The notes under the pieces are model-generated. The model worked only from the letters and a program-made list of their open reading frames with translations, was not told where the DNA came from and ran no database searches. From JBDHXE01 sp035445085 (GTDB taxonomy: Bacteria; Bacteroidota; Ignavibacteria; Kapaibacteriales; UBA2268), in NCBI GenBank assembly GCA_035445085.1, contig DAOMQA010000018.1, positions 1 to 46,512 on the forward strand: a DNA stretch of 46,512 nt. Reading direction: 5' to 3'. The position numbers and the translations under genes were made by a program. Below, in pieces: positions 24,968 to 34,043 of this stretch (position 1 is the first letter of the stretch; the number at the start of each line of letters is the position of its first letter).

Positions 24968-27900
24968 CTAATTCTGAACTTTCATTACTTTAAAAATGTT
25001 ACGACTTTGATCATATATTATTTCAAAAATATATAATCCCTGTGAATAATCAGTTAAATCAATTTGAAAATCATCCAAGCCCTGAATAGTCGATTGTACT
25101 ACTTTATTGATTAATCGTCCATTTACATCATAAATATTTAATTGCAACAACTTATTTTCTGGAGCATAGTATTGTAATGTAACAATATTCTTAGTAATAC
25201 TGGGATAAAGATGAACATCAAAATCTACGTCGCCTTGATTTAAACTAATAGTATCAGAGTAGCTAATACAATAGTCTTTATTTACAAATTTTAAGCAATA
25301 ATTACCTTCGGCTAATGCTAAAAATTCGTTCTGCCCAAACAAAGTATCTACCCCGTTAATATTCCAGATTAAATCTATACCTTTTAAGTCTTCATTATCA
25401 TTAACAATCTTAAAAGTATGATTTTGATAACTGAAAAGAGGCTTTGGTGGATAATCTGAATAATATATACGAAATATATCACTAGTATCATAGCAGCCAT
25501 ATTTATTAAGCGAAACCGCAAAATAATCTCCAGCATTTTCTAATTTAATTGTATCACCAATAAACCCATTTGACCATAATATTTTGCAAGAATCTAAACT
25601 TTCAGTTATTGCCGTAATATATATAGGTTCACCCTTACATTGTGGATTTTTGCTTAAGGCGATTAATTTTATATTACTTGTTTTAAAATGATTTAGCCTA
25701 ACAATATTAGAGCAATGAATACAATTCAATGAATCAATATAATATGAAAAGTAAATTTGCTTTTCATTTGTATAATTATATTTGCTATATATACCGTCCG
25801 ACCACATTAATTCCCTGTCGTTGGTATTTAATGCTTCAATTTTGTAATTCGTATTTTCGCATACAAAAAAATCATTATCAACATTTAATTTAATATCAAC
25901 ATAATTACAACTATTAAAATCAAGCTCCCAAATTCCCTTCCCAAAAGTAGCAGCATACATTTTGCCAGTAGTTTGATTAAAACTTATATCATTTACTATG
26001 GGGGAGCCTATATTATTAGTCAGATGTATCCAATTGGACGAAGACTTATTAAGTCTGTAAACTCCTATATCGCTTGCAATATATAAACAACTGTCAAAAG
26101 TATTTAGTATAATCTTACTTATTGGAACATTAGGCAAATTATATGTTAAATTCTCTATCTCCAAATCTTTATTTAATTTAATTACTTTAAGAGTATCATC
26201 AAAAGCACCAAATGTTATATATACGGCGTCATTATAATAAAAACAAGAGGAAATAAGCTCTGGAAATGAAGCAATATGTGATAGTGAGTCCGTACTTTTA
26301 AGAAATATTTTATTACCTTTTGTGATAATAATTTGGCTCTGTGATATAAGTGCAAAAGATGTTATAAAGTCATTGTTCAAACTATCAAAGTTTGTTAGGG
26401 GAGACCATGATTTACCTAAATTTTGACTTTCCCAAAGGTTACTGAATCCGATGATAATTCTATTAGATTGACTATCTAAATGCAATGGCGATATCCACGT
26501 CCGATTTTCTTGAATGCCATTAGTGATATTGGTCCCTTCAAAAGTCTCACCATAATTGTTGGAATAAAAGAGTTGCCCATTATTAAGGACTGCAAAAATT
26601 CTATTAGGTCTTTCAATATCTACTTGAATGCCTGTTGCATCGCCCGTTAAGATATGGAAATTATTTTCTGGAACTAACCTCATTAAGCCATTATCTTGCG
26701 CTCCAGCATAAACTAATTCTGGGTGGATTGTATGCCCACTAACGCAGTAAAATTGAGTAATATTAAGCCCCGTACTAATATTATCCCAAGTATTTCCATA
26801 ATTAAAAGAACGATATACTCCACCATCATTGGCTAAATACATTGTGCCATCGTTCGACATAATTATATCGTGCTGATCAACGTGTAAATCTGCACTAATA
26901 TCAGTCCACGACTCTCCGCCATCTAAAGATCTAAAAAGCGGGACACCACCTACAAAAAGCAAATCATAATTTGATGGATGAACAAAAATTGTTAAATTAT
27001 AAGAACCCTGCCTTTCTATTAATTTTTTACTTGAATTTTGATCTAATAAACTTTTAAAGCTATTTCCAGAATCTCTTGATATGAATAATTGAGACGTTGT
27101 ATCTTGGTTGATACCGTCAGCTAACACAAATAAGTAATCTGCTTGACTTTCTGTTGTAGCTAATTCAACTCGATTGGAGTTATATATCTGATAAGTTCGT
27201 TCAAAACTTTTCCCTGAATCAATAGATTTATAAATAAAATTTGTACCCTTGTTGGCAGTTGAAACATATACAATATTGGGTTTTAAAGGATGAAACTCTA
27301 TATCTGAAATATAATCATCATCTATTAATAAACGGCTACTATCGGTCCTACTATTGTAATAGTATAAACCTTTGTTGGAGCAAACATATAGTATATTTTT
27401 ATCAGTCCTACTAACAATAATCTTCTTAATAAAAATCATCTCATCTGTTTTGATGGGCGATATCATACTGAAGTTTTTACCGTTATCGGTACTTTTTAAT
27501 ATGCCGATAGAATACCCCCTAAAAAGCTCTCCACCTCTTGCATCTCCAGTAGCTAAATATACATAGTCTGGATTAGTAGTAGAAAATGCAATTGAAGATA
27601 TGCCAATAGACATAAAATCGGTATCCGTTTGTATATGCCACGTTGAATCTCTAATACTATATATCCAAAGACCTCCACCAGCACTTGCAGCCCATAATTC
27701 ATTAGAATCTAATGGGTTAATTACTAAAGAATTTATCCTACCGTACCCATTGTTTAATGTTTGTTCGCTATTAAAATCAGTAGGACCTAAGCTTTTCCAA
27801 GAAGATGATAAAAATTGTTCAGAATTATTTTTGTTTTTGGATATATTATATAGCTCTCTAATATTGAGATACTGATGAGTATAATTTGTTCTATATTTGT

Positions 27901-28009
27901 TAAAATATAGTTTTCTGCCTTGCTGTTTCTCTTGATTATAATTAAAATGGTTAAACGATAATGAGCTATAACTTATAATTACAATCCCAATTATGATTAA
28001 CCATTTCAT
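24968..28009 (-). CDS. Secreted BNR/VPS10-type beta-propeller protein with T9SS tail
   Basis: This 1013-aa protein has a signal peptide (WLIIIGIVIISYSSLSF). A sortilin/VPS10-like region of BNR (Asp-box) repeats spans about residues 70-700 (ILKSTDNGKNFS, SRDSGNSFKSL, FRSLDGGESWTDIS, YRSFNYGNTWDNI). Ig-like segments with 'LWSNGF' motifs follow. The C-terminal sorting domain (about 930-1013) ends IFKVMKVQN. The usual YPNPT motif has changed to YPSIT, which may weaken recognition. It is a shorter paralogue of the next gene upstream (28036-31233), 26 nt away, so the pair arose by tandem duplication. Ligand or enzyme activity cannot be inferred. Confidence 0.85.
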   Translation of the reverse strand: MKWLIIIGIVIISYSSLSFNHFNYNQEKQQGRKLYFNKYRTNYTHQYLNIRELYNISKNKNNSEQFLSSSWKSLGPTDFNSEQTLNNGYGRINSLVINPLDSNELWAASAGGGLWIYSIRDSTWHIQTDTDFMSIGISSIAFSTTNPDYVYLATGDARGGELFRGYSIGILKSTDNGKNFSMISPIKTDEMIFIKKIIVSRTDKNILYVCSNKGLYYYNSRTDSSRLLIDDDYISDIEFHPLKPNIVYVSTANKGTNFIYKSIDSGKSFERTYQIYNSNRVELATTESQADYLFVLADGINQDTTSQLFISRDSGNSFKSLLDQNSSKKLIERQGSYNLTIFVHPSNYDLLFVGGVPLFRSLDGGESWTDISADLHVDQHDIIMSNDGTMYLANDGGVYRSFNYGNTWDNISTGLNITQFYCVSGHTIHPELVYAGAQDNGLMRLVPENNFHILTGDATGIQVDIERPNRIFAVLNNGQLFYSNNYGETFEGTNITNGIQENRTWISPLHLDSQSNRIIIGFSNLWESQNLGKSWSPLTNFDSLNNDFITSFALISQSQIIITKGNKIFLKSTDSLSHIASFPELISSCFYYNDAVYITFGAFDDTLKVIKLNKDLEIENLTYNLPNVPISKIILNTFDSCLYIASDIGVYRLNKSSSNWIHLTNNIGSPIVNDISFNQTTGKMYAATFGKGIWELDFNSCNYVDIKLNVDNDFFVCENTNYKIEALNTNDRELMWSDGIYSKYNYTNEKQIYFSYYIDSLNCIHCSNIVRLNHFKTSNIKLIALSKNPQCKGEPIYITAITESLDSCKILWSNGFIGDTIKLENAGDYFAVSLNKYGCYDTSDIFRIYYSDYPPKPLFSYQNHTFKIVNDNEDLKGIDLIWNINGVDTLFGQNEFLALAEGNYCLKFVNKDYCISYSDTISLNQGDVDFDVHLYPSITKNIVTLQYYAPENKLLQLNIYDVNGRLINKVVQSTIQGLDDFQIDLTDYSQGLYIFEIIYDQSRNIFKVMKVQN

Positions 28010-28035
28010 AAATTAATTCTATTTTATAATTTCAA

Positions 28036-31000
28036 TTATTTAATTTTTATTATTTTCTCAGAGTATTTTTTACCTTGATTTTCAATAATAATCATATACA
28101 TACCATTTGATAGCTTGCTTAAGTTTAGCTTTTGTGCATTAGAAGTACTAAATTCAAAATCCTTAGATATTAAAGTTTGGCCTTCTAAATTTTGAACAAT
28201 AACCTTGGTGTTACCTAATAAATTTTTACCACTAATCTCTACAAAATCCTTTGTCGGGTTAGGGGAGATTATAATATTGGAATTTACTAAATCTTGGACT
28301 GAAGTTGTAACTTTTATAACATCAGATAATGTAGAACACGATGTTTTACTAAAAACTTCAACTTGATAATCTCCATTTTGACTTATTTCAATTGCATTCG
28401 TGTCAGCAACGTTCATAGTTGCACCGTTATAATACCAAACATAGCTATATCCGGAATCGGTAATTAACATATTACCTAATTTTTCAATGATAGGTTTAGC
28501 AGGTATTTCCCCTTGTTGAATGTCAATAATTTGAGAGAATAGTTGGCAACCATTTGTAGCAGTAGCAGTAGCATAATACTTGCCGGGCTTTTTCACCCAA
28601 ATTTTACGTGAAGTTTCGCCTGTATTCCAAATATAATTCTTAATTCCTATTGGTATTGTTAACTGCAAAGAATCTTTGCCACATAAATAACCATTATTTT
28701 CTACGATTACATTTATCTGGTCAGCGTCTTTTACATTTACATCAATTACCTTACTTCTTGCACTACAGCCACTTTCGTCTGTGATAGTAACATAATATGA
28801 GCCAGAGTTATACACTGTAATGCTTGGAAGAGAATCTCCGTTGGACCACAAGAAATTTTTATAATTACCTATTAGGCTTAGCTTTACACTATCTCCATAG
28901 CAGAACTCTAATTTTCCATCTGCTTTGATTTCAGGTTCTGTTATTTGACAGCCAAAGATTTCATTTTCAAAAATCCCTCTACCAAAAGTAGCAGCATATA
29001 TTTTCCCTGTTGTATAGTTTACTTCAATATCCGATACTAACACAGGAGGCATATTGGATCCTAAAGTTTTCCACTCCTGCGAAATAGGTTCTTTATAATA
29101 AATACCAATATCAGTACCTATAACTAATTTTCCTGCCGAATTCTTTACAGTTATAATTGAAGTAGCTGGTAAGGCTGGTAGATTGTAAGATATATTTGTT
29201 CTATTTTTACCATTAAATTCAAAAACTTGGTTATTTTGCTGGAAAGTACTTACAGCTACCCAAAATCTACGAGGGTCGTCATAATCTACCGCTATACCTT
29301 GAATTGCACCAGTTGCTACCCCAATAGTTTGCCAATTTGAGCCACCATCATAAGTCCCAAATATTGTTGAACCAACTATAGCATAGATATAATTAGAATC
29401 AGTAGGGGAGTAGGCTAATAGGTTGAGTGGTGATGATAAGCCAAAATTAGAAATCTTATGCCACCAACTACCATTATCATAACTCCTATAAACATCTTTA
29501 TATCCAATTATTAATGAACTTGGTTTTTGGGGGTTTAATTCAAACGGGGTTACCCAATCGCCTACTTCATTATCAAAATTACTTGGTGAAAAAAGGTATT
29601 GAAAATTCATGCCTCCGTTATTGGATCTATATACACTTCCATTTTGTGTTGTACAAAAGACTATATTGGAATTTAATGGGTTGATATGTGTTTCCATTCC
29701 ATCGCCGCCATTTACATTATACCAGTTGCCACCAGATAATAAATGTGTGCCATTATCTTGTGTGCCACCGGATATCATTAAATCAGGCGAATTAGCAACA
29801 GAGATTCTATAAAATTGTGCAATACTCAAACCATTGCTTAAATCGTTCCAAGTAATACCATTATTCGTACTAACATACAAACCACCATCGTTTGCTGAAT
29901 ATAAATTCAAATTAGTAGGGTTAAAGAGTAAATAGTGTTGGTCAGCATGGACATAAGGTTTATTAACGCCCATCCAATGGTTTATTAAAGTCCAATTTTT
30001 ACCTCCATTGGATGATTTCCAGATATGAATACCTCCAATGTAAATTTCTTCAGCATTAACAGGGTTTACTGCGATAGTTAAATCATAAAATCCCTGACCA
30101 TAGTTGCCAGCGCCGTTAGCGTCGATACTCAAAATATTAGGAGAATTAGACATTAAATCAAAGCTATTACCTGCATTATTTGAACGCCACACACCTGCGT
30201 AAGAACCACTACCTTTAGTGGCTCCAAGTAAATAAACATAATCTGGATTTGCTGGGCTAATTCCAATTTCTAAACGATTTAAATTAGAATCATCGAAGAT
30301 TTTTTGCCATGTTTCACCACCATCAACAGACTTAAAAAAGCCAGCGCCACCATGATAGCTATACAAACCACTCGAAACGCTATATATTATATTTTTATTT
30401 GTAGGGTGATATTCCAAATCTCGATAGAAACCATTGATTTTAATTTCCCAATTTGCGCCTCCGTTGCTTGACTTCATTATCCCACGAGATGTCGCAACTA
30501 TTAGCTTATCAGGATTATCGTTATCTACTAAAATTTTTGTGATTAAAAATGATTCACTCTTTTTTGCTTCTAAACTTGTAACTGACCAAGTTTTACCGCC
30601 GTTAGTACTTTTCATTAAACCAATTGAGTACGGATTATTTTGAAAATGTCCATCTTTATCACCAGTAGCAGCATATATTATATTAGGGTCTGATGGAGCT
30701 AAAGCAATGTCACTAACTCCAATAGACATAATATCAGTCCAGCCCATTTTACTCCAAGTCTTGCCTTTATCGCTACTTTTCCACACTCCACCAGTTGCGG
30801 CACCTATCCAAATATCGTTATCATTATTAGGGTTGATTCTTACTACATTTATTCTTCCTACTCCTGAGGAAGAATAAGAAAGTTTGCTGGTAGGAATTAC
30901 GTTAGGACCGAGTTCTTTCCACTCTTTTTGCTGTGCTAAGAAATTATCTTGGTTTTGATTCTTTAAAAATTTTAAATAGCTTTTATACGCTTCTCTTGCA

Positions 31001-31233
31001 TCAGGGAAATTCCCGTCCTTATCTACTCTGTATCTCCAAAAATATTCCCATCTTTTGAATTGTTTATAGCCTGTGCCTTTTTGATAATCTTTACCACCCC
31101 ATATATCGTAAAATGACTTTTGAATGCTAAAGAAATTATTCGGGTCCTTTGCCTTATCTAACCATTCTTGTGAAAACAAATCAGGGTTTATACAAAAGGA
31201 AACTAAAACTAATGCAATTATAAAGTGTTTCAA
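28036..31233 (-). CDS. Secreted BNR/VPS10-type beta-propeller protein with type A T9SS domain
   Basis: This 1065-aa protein has a signal peptide (HFIIALVLVSFCINPDLFSQ), then VPS10/BNR propeller repeats (VWKSSDKGKTWSKM, MKSTNGGKTWSV, FFKSVDGGETWQKI, IWKSSNGGKNWTLI). Ig-like domains (about 740-975, FLWSNGDSLPSITVYNSGSYYV) follow, then a classic type A sorting domain (ISPNPTKDFVEISG from about 990, ending SEKIIKIK). The start is TTG at 31233: GGAG lies 6 nt upstream and no in-frame ATG or other Met is near. Heterogeneous propellers of this kind occur in secreted adhesins and glycoside hydrolases, so the function is open. Confidence 0.86.
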   Translation of the reverse strand: MKHFIIALVLVSFCINPDLFSQEWLDKAKDPNNFFSIQKSFYDIWGGKDYQKGTGYKQFKRWEYFWRYRVDKDGNFPDAREAYKSYLKFLKNQNQDNFLAQQKEWKELGPNVIPTSKLSYSSSGVGRINVVRINPNNDNDIWIGAATGGVWKSSDKGKTWSKMGWTDIMSIGVSDIALAPSDPNIIYAATGDKDGHFQNNPYSIGLMKSTNGGKTWSVTSLEAKKSESFLITKILVDNDNPDKLIVATSRGIMKSSNGGANWEIKINGFYRDLEYHPTNKNIIYSVSSGLYSYHGGAGFFKSVDGGETWQKIFDDSNLNRLEIGISPANPDYVYLLGATKGSGSYAGVWRSNNAGNSFDLMSNSPNILSIDANGAGNYGQGFYDLTIAVNPVNAEEIYIGGIHIWKSSNGGKNWTLINHWMGVNKPYVHADQHYLLFNPTNLNLYSANDGGLYVSTNNGITWNDLSNGLSIAQFYRISVANSPDLMISGGTQDNGTHLLSGGNWYNVNGGDGMETHINPLNSNIVFCTTQNGSVYRSNNGGMNFQYLFSPSNFDNEVGDWVTPFELNPQKPSSLIIGYKDVYRSYDNGSWWHKISNFGLSSPLNLLAYSPTDSNYIYAIVGSTIFGTYDGGSNWQTIGVATGAIQGIAVDYDDPRRFWVAVSTFQQNNQVFEFNGKNRTNISYNLPALPATSIITVKNSAGKLVIGTDIGIYYKEPISQEWKTLGSNMPPVLVSDIEVNYTTGKIYAATFGRGIFENEIFGCQITEPEIKADGKLEFCYGDSVKLSLIGNYKNFLWSNGDSLPSITVYNSGSYYVTITDESGCSARSKVIDVNVKDADQINVIVENNGYLCGKDSLQLTIPIGIKNYIWNTGETSRKIWVKKPGKYYATATATNGCQLFSQIIDIQQGEIPAKPIIEKLGNMLITDSGYSYVWYYNGATMNVADTNAIEISQNGDYQVEVFSKTSCSTLSDVIKVTTSVQDLVNSNIIISPNPTKDFVEISGKNLLGNTKVIVQNLEGQTLISKDFEFSTSNAQKLNLSKLSNGMYMIIIENQGKKYSEKIIKIK

Positions 31234-31433
31234 TATGTTCTCCGATATGAATTAATATAATTTATAAATAAACAATTATATGTATCATTTGGTTACAAAA
31301 TATTGTATAGTGATAGAAAATTACTAATAAAAAGTCATAAAAATATTGATTTATTTAATATTTTAAAAAAATACTTTATAAACTCAATTTTATTTTATAT
31401 TTTAGATAAATGAAACTGATAAAAGGATAATTT

Positions 31434-32303
31434 ATGACAAAAGCTAGAGAAATAATTGAAACACAAGAATTTGCTACTTTACCTGCTGTAGCTTCAAAAG
31501 TACTATCTATCCTTGAAGACGAAGATGTGAATATTAGAAGTCTATCTACTTTAATAGAAACGGATCCAGCTTTAACTATCAAAGTTTTAAGAGTAGCTAA
31601 TTCCCCTTTATATGCTACAAGCTCCGAAGTTAATTCTATCAACCAAGCAATCGTTAACTTAGGCTTAAATCGATTGACTAATATCGTTCTTGGTATTTCT
31701 ATTTTCTCTAAGTTCTTTATTAATACTAACAATGAGCTATCAGCATATATAAATAAATTCTGGTGGCATTCATCTTCTACTGGTATGATTGCTAAGTCTT
31801 TGTCTACAAAATTGAATAAATTCTTCAAAGAAGCTGAATTTATTGGCGGTTTAATTCATGATATAGGCAAACTTGCTCTACTTCAGTATAGCTTGAAAGA
31901 TTTTAGAGAAGTCTTAATGCTAGTTGAGAGCGGAAACTCTGATATTGAAGCTGAAAATATGGTATTTGGCACAAATCACAATGAAATAGGCGCCGAAATT
32001 GCAAAATTATGGAAGTTACCTAAGGATTTAACACAAATTTTACAATACCATACTAATCCGCAATTAGCAAATTTCAATAAGGAATTAGTAGCATTAGTGA
32101 GATTAGCAGATCAATTCGCAGAAATTTGGGGCGCTGATTTCTATGAAGGAATTACTGAATTGTATGTTGAAGAAACAGAATCTTGGAAAATTCTTGTTGC
32201 TGCATATCCTGAATTGGAAGATTTGGATATTGAAATGTTTACGTTTGAACTAGAAAATGAATTTTATAAAACGACAGAGTTTTTAAAAATTGTTAAAGAG
32301 TAA
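31434..32303 (+). CDS. HDOD domain signalling protein
   Basis: This 289-aa cytoplasmic protein is mostly one HDOD domain. The typical motifs are FATLPAVASKVLSILEDEDVNI, LIETDPALTIKVLRVANSPLY, INQAIVNLGLNRLTNIVLGIS and GLIHDIGKLALLQY, with later AELAKLWKLP-like and LVRLADQFAE segments. HDOD proteins are found in signalling and motility networks and usually act without phosphodiesterase activity, though this one keeps an HD pair in LIHDIGK. There is no attached receiver or GGDEF domain. AAGGATAATTT precedes ATG 31434. The terminator at 32327-32360 follows. Confidence 0.88.
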   Translation: MTKAREIIETQEFATLPAVASKVLSILEDEDVNIRSLSTLIETDPALTIKVLRVANSPLYATSSEVNSINQAIVNLGLNRLTNIVLGISIFSKFFINTNNELSAYINKFWWHSSSTGMIAKSLSTKLNKFFKEAEFIGGLIHDIGKLALLQYSLKDFREVLMLVESGNSDIEAENMVFGTNHNEIGAEIAKLWKLPKDLTQILQYHTNPQLANFNKELVALVRLADQFAEIWGADFYEGITELYVEETESWKILVAAYPELEDLDIEMFTFELENEFYKTTEFLKIVKE

Positions 32304-32326
32304 TATTAGTGTTTATATTTCCTAAC

Positions 32327-32360
32327 GGCAGAATAAATTTTAATATTCTGCCATTATTTA
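32327..32360 (+). terminator. Terminator-like hairpin after the HDOD gene
   Basis: GGCAGAATA (32327-32335) pairs perfectly with TATTCTGCC (32344-32352) over 9 bp around an 8-nt loop, then ATTATTT follows. The U tract is imperfect, but the position 24 nt after the stop fits termination. Confidence 0.62.
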
Positions 32361-32476
32361 GAACCACTTACGCACGAAAAATATATCAAAATAGAAAAAA
32401 AACAATTATCCTGGCGTAATATATATAAAAGATAGTAATTTTATTTACTTAGCTATTATAGGATAAATCATATAAA

Positions 32477-32511
32477 CACAAAAAAGGTTGCTATTTTTAG
32501 TAGCAACCTTT
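32477..32511 (-). terminator. Rho-independent terminator of the PsbP-like lipoprotein gene
   Basis: AAAGGTTGCTA (32483-32493) pairs with TAGCAACCTTT (32501-32511) over 11 bp, and the minus strand runs into six T residues. It lies 24 nt past the stop of the gene at 32535-33560. Confidence 0.88.
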
Positions 32512-32534
32512 AAAAATTAATTATTTCAATCTAT

Positions 32535-33560
32535 TTAAAACTTGAAAGAAGCAACAGACTTGTCAAATACTGGTAAAAAGTCTTTCTCTTCTCCTTTGAA
32601 CCAATTTATTGTTATTCTATATAAATGGTTATTATTTACAGCATAATAAGCCTTACCTTTTACTTGACCAGAAGGGCTATAATTAACTACATAAGCTTCT
32701 TTACCGCTTAAAGTAGTCTTTTGAGCTGGGCTTGCACCCGGTAATGACCCCTTTAAATCTTCTACAATTTTCTTTAATTCCTTACCTTTCGCATCAAACA
32801 TTTCTATTTTTATATAGCTATCACCTCTACGCTTACCTAAGAAACTCCATGATTTCAGAGCGCTTGCAGCCTTGCCGATATTTTCTTGAGAAAAGTTATC
32901 TGGTATGCCAATTGTAAAGCCATCGCCTTGTCTAACATCTAAAGTTTGAGATGGCGGTTCAGCTTCTGTAACTTGTGTTGTAGTATCTGGAGCATCTTTT
33001 TCAGTTGCAACCGCTAATTTAAGACTTGCAATAATTTCATCTATCTGTGGCTTGTAACCTTCGTAAGAGCCAGCAAAACATTCAATTGTTAATATAGTAG
33101 CACGCTTGTTGTCTTTTGTGGCTGCTATCATTACACCATTAAACATCCCGTCATTTAATTCAAATGAATATACTAATTTAGTTCCTTCTACTCCATCTAC
33201 TGTTGTTTTGGCTGTTTCATAAATCTTTGAATCAAAATATTTCATTCCTGAAATAATAGAATCCATTGTCTTGACGGAATCGATAGGTAATACAACAACA
33301 TCGACTTTAGCGCCTGGAAAACCTTCAGGATCGTACTTTGCAAATCTACTGGTTATTGAATTATGTGAGTATGCTATAAACCTTGCACCAGGTGTTGATT
33401 TGTGTATCCAATTTTCGGGATACTTTATAGAGAATTTTGTTACACCGTCGGTATATGTAGCTAAACTTTTAATTTCAACCGGTTTTGGTCCAGTATCACA
33501 AGCATAAATAAATAATGCTAATGTAGTTGTCAGAAATATCTTGAATAAATTTCTTATCAT
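32535..33560 (-). CDS. Lipoprotein with two PsbP/DUF1795-like domains
   Basis: This 341-aa protein has a lipoprotein signal (IFLTTTLALFIYAC, likely lipidated Cys21). Two domains of similar strand order follow. The first (about 30-185) starts FSIKYPENWIHKS, and the second (about 215-341) starts FTIGIPDNFSQENIG; both end in IDEIIASLKL / FDKSVASFKF-type helices. An acidic Thr-rich linker (EKDAPDTTTQVTEAEPPSQ) joins them. The domain resembles those used as periplasmic binding or folding modules. AAGGAG precedes the ATG, and a full Bacteroidota-type promoter lies at 33606-33636. It may be an envelope stress or cofactor lipoprotein, but no function is proven. Confidence 0.78.
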   Translation of the reverse strand: MIRNLFKIFLTTTLALFIYACDTGPKPVEIKSLATYTDGVTKFSIKYPENWIHKSTPGARFIAYSHNSITSRFAKYDPEGFPGAKVDVVVLPIDSVKTMDSIISGMKYFDSKIYETAKTTVDGVEGTKLVYSFELNDGMFNGVMIAATKDNKRATILTIECFAGSYEGYKPQIDEIIASLKLAVATEKDAPDTTTQVTEAEPPSQTLDVRQGDGFTIGIPDNFSQENIGKAASALKSWSFLGKRRGDSYIKIEMFDAKGKELKKIVEDLKGSLPGASPAQKTTLSGKEAYVVNYSPSGQVKGKAYYAVNNNHLYRITINWFKGEEKDFLPVFDKSVASFKF

Positions 33561-33605
33561 TAATACAACTCCTTAAAAAATAATAAATAGTCAATATCAT
33601 TATTT

Positions 33606-33636
33606 CAAATATAATATTATAATTTTTATCCTCAAA
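33606..33636 (-). promoter_or_regulatory. Bacteroidota-type promoter of the PsbP-like lipoprotein gene
   Basis: On the minus strand TTTG (33636-33633), 19 nt, then TATATTTG (33613-33606) match TTTG-N19..21-TAnnTTTG exactly. The ATG follows 45 nt downstream, and AAGGAG marks the ribosome binding site. Confidence 0.7.
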
Positions 33637-33659
33637 AATTATAAATTAGTTTAATCATA

Positions 33660-34043
33660 TTAATTGTTTTTTGCACCTTCAGCAACCCACATCCTCATCC
33701 CTTGAATATGATTATTGGTAATCTGTGACCTTTCAAAATAAGTTGTATGAGGAATTTTATTCTCAATTATTTGATTTAATAATGATTGGTCTGGTTTCCC
33801 CGGTATTATCAAGCCAGCAGTTTTGAATAATTCAAAGTAATCAGTTAAAACAATACCGCCCGCTGCACTATACCCATGACAACCAGAATATCCACATGTA
33901 TAACGCAAAAATGGATCAACTTGGCTTATGTAGCTTACATCTTTACTTGGAAAAATAATATCTTGTACCGAATTAAGTGAATTTTCACACCCAATAGAAA
34001 GGAAAGTGATAGCTAATAAAATAATACTGGCTATATATTTCAT
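33660..34043 (-). CDS. Small lipoprotein with CX4CH haem-like motif
   Basis: This 127-aa protein has a lipoprotein signal (IILLAITFLSIGC, lipid Cys19) and a cytochrome-c-like domain. The haem motif is Cys50-GYSG-Cys55-His56, that is CX4CH rather than CXXCH. The end WVAEGAKNN follows the common WI..GA.NN ending of the planctomycete-type/PSCyt1 cytochrome family. In those proteins an MPP motif usually supplies the axial Met; here the place reads KIPHTTYF, so His99 could take that role. The ATG shares one base with the panB stop (TAATG), so it is coupled to panB although no functional link is evident. Covalent haem is possible but not shown. Confidence 0.7.
   Translation of the reverse strand: MKYIASIILLAITFLSIGCENSLNSVQDIIFPSKDVSYISQVDPFLRYTCGYSGCHGYSAAGGIVLTDYFELFKTAGLIIPGKPDQSLLNQIIENKIPHTTYFERSQITNNHIQGMRMWVAEGAKNN

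Noticed and set aside
31376..31828. 150-codon minus-strand open frame over the start of the HDOD gene
   Set aside because: It is covered by clear HDOD motifs on the + strand and has no signal of its own.
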